Assembly: GCA_024643645.1 (NCBI GenBank) | Contig: JAHEMN010000002.1 | Span: forward strand, 1 to 64,000 | Direction of reading: 5' to 3' | Length of the DNA stretch: 64,000 nucleotides | Origin: Chitinophagaceae bacterium | GTDB lineage: Bacteria; Bacteroidota; Bacteroidia; Chitinophagales; Chitinophagaceae | Shown: positions 63,695-64,000 of the stretch, piece after piece | How the letters are laid out: each line of letters opens with the position of its first letter | Position numbering within the stretch: the first letter of the stretch is position 1 | Made by a program: the position numbers and the translations under genes | Notes under the pieces: model-generated | The model's input: the letters and a program-made list of their open reading frames with translations, nothing else | Databases searched by the model: none | What the model was told of the DNA's origin: nothing

Positions 63695-64000
63695 ATGAGT
63701 AACAAATTTGCAAGCTGGTCTATTTTTATCATTCTTTGTATAATATGGGGCAGTTCGTTTAAACTTATGCAAGACAGTCAGCAAGGACTTTCTGCAATCC
63801 AGATTGCTGCTGTTAGAATTTTTTCCGCAGGATTTGTTTTTATCCCATTTGCTTTTTTTCATTTCAAAAAAATTCCAAAAAATAAATTAGGCCTGGTAAT
63901 TCTCAGTGCTATTGTAGGCAATTTATTACCGGCATTTCTTTTTGCTGAAGCTATTACACGACTGGATAGTTCACTTGCCGGGATCTTAAATTCATTGACA
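63695..64000 (+). CDS. EamA/DMT family transporter, N-terminal part
   Basis: The gene starts at the ATG at 63695 and runs off the window (102 codons seen). The first helix IIWGSSFKLM contains the WG-S motif of drug/metabolite transporters. Three hydrophobic helices and a charged loop (HFKKIPKNKLG) are visible, followed by AEAITRLDSSLAGILNSLT, typical of helix 3-4 in EamA proteins. Substrate unknown. The overlapping antisense ORF at 63653-63862 is a shadow. Confidence 0.85.
   Translation, partial: MSNKFASWSIFIILCIIWGSSFKLMQDSQQGLSAIQIAAVRIFSAGFVFIPFAFFHFKKIPKNKLGLVILSAIVGNLLPAFLFAEAITRLDSSLAGILNSLT

Noticed and set aside
63653-63862. 69-residue minus-strand ORF at the right edge
   Set aside because: It overlaps the EamA transporter, whose WG-S helix motif supports the plus-strand reading.

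Overview
The window reads as chromosome from a member of the Bacteroidota, most likely family Chitinophagaceae or a close relative (inference). The evidence is consistent. The DNA is AT-rich. Promoters have the TAnnTTTG -7 box typical of the phylum, and Shine-Dalgarno sequences are not conspicuous. There are type IX secretion signatures: two proteins with gliding-motility-type C-terminal sorting domains and a PorP/SprF-like outer-membrane protein. There is also a eukaryote-like citrate synthase, a bacterial geranylgeranylglyceryl phosphate synthase, and a LytS/LytTR two-component pair. No insertion sequence, prophage, integrase, CRISPR array or rRNA is visible. One tRNA gene, tRNA-Leu(UAG), is present. 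Most of the window is core housekeeping DNA.

Layout. 1-4 kb: the tail of an unknown gene, then gltA, an LptF/G-type permease and tgt on the minus strand. 4-6.6 kb: a family 2 glycosyltransferase, rsmG and an orphan LuxR-type response regulator. 6.7-13 kb: a secreted M1 peptidase, an iodotyrosine-deiodinase-like nitroreductase, the pssA-purS-rsmI operon, a four-helix-bundle gene flanked by short degenerate repeats, and pepP. 13-21 kb: pckA, a DUF922 metalloprotease candidate, a deoxynucleoside kinase, trpS, gatC, two LolD-like ATPases, a cobalamin adenosyltransferase, a lipoprotein esterase and a DUF2795 protein. 21-32 kb: fabI, a FabH-like synthase, pheT, a coiled-coil protein, zapA, rny, rplS, tatA, gatA and a lytic transglycosylase. 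32-45 kb, minus strand: pabB, a charge-block protein, purA, a 1236-residue SprB-repeat secreted protein, the (p)ppGpp synthetase/hydrolase, a PorP/SprF protein and its 738-residue secreted partner. 45-50 kb: tRNA-Leu, a REP-like hairpin, tig, two tandem clpP genes, clpX, and two tiny genes missed by the ORF track. 50-64 kb: the B12-dependent ribonucleotide reductase, a 705-base gap with paired DnaA-box-like sites, the GGGP synthase, an M28 peptidase, a LytS/LytTR pair, dxs, an outer-membrane barrel, an OsmC protein, scpA, mscL, PPK2 and the start of an EamA transporter.

How the genes fit together. nrdJ needs adenosylcobalamin, which the PduO-type adenosyltransferase can supply. gatA and gatC are two of the three subunits of the Glu-tRNA(Gln) amidotransferase. 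tig, clpP1, clpP2 and clpX form a protein folding and degradation block. pheT, the coiled-coil gene, zapA and rny make a run of division and RNA-turnover genes. The two T9SS type B proteins share a homologous N-terminal region, and one sits in an operon with its PorP/SprF partner. The system most worth following up is this pair of SprB-like surface proteins. The best regulatory lead is the DnaA-box pair ahead of nrdJ. I found no clear evidence of a wholly new multi-gene system in this window.
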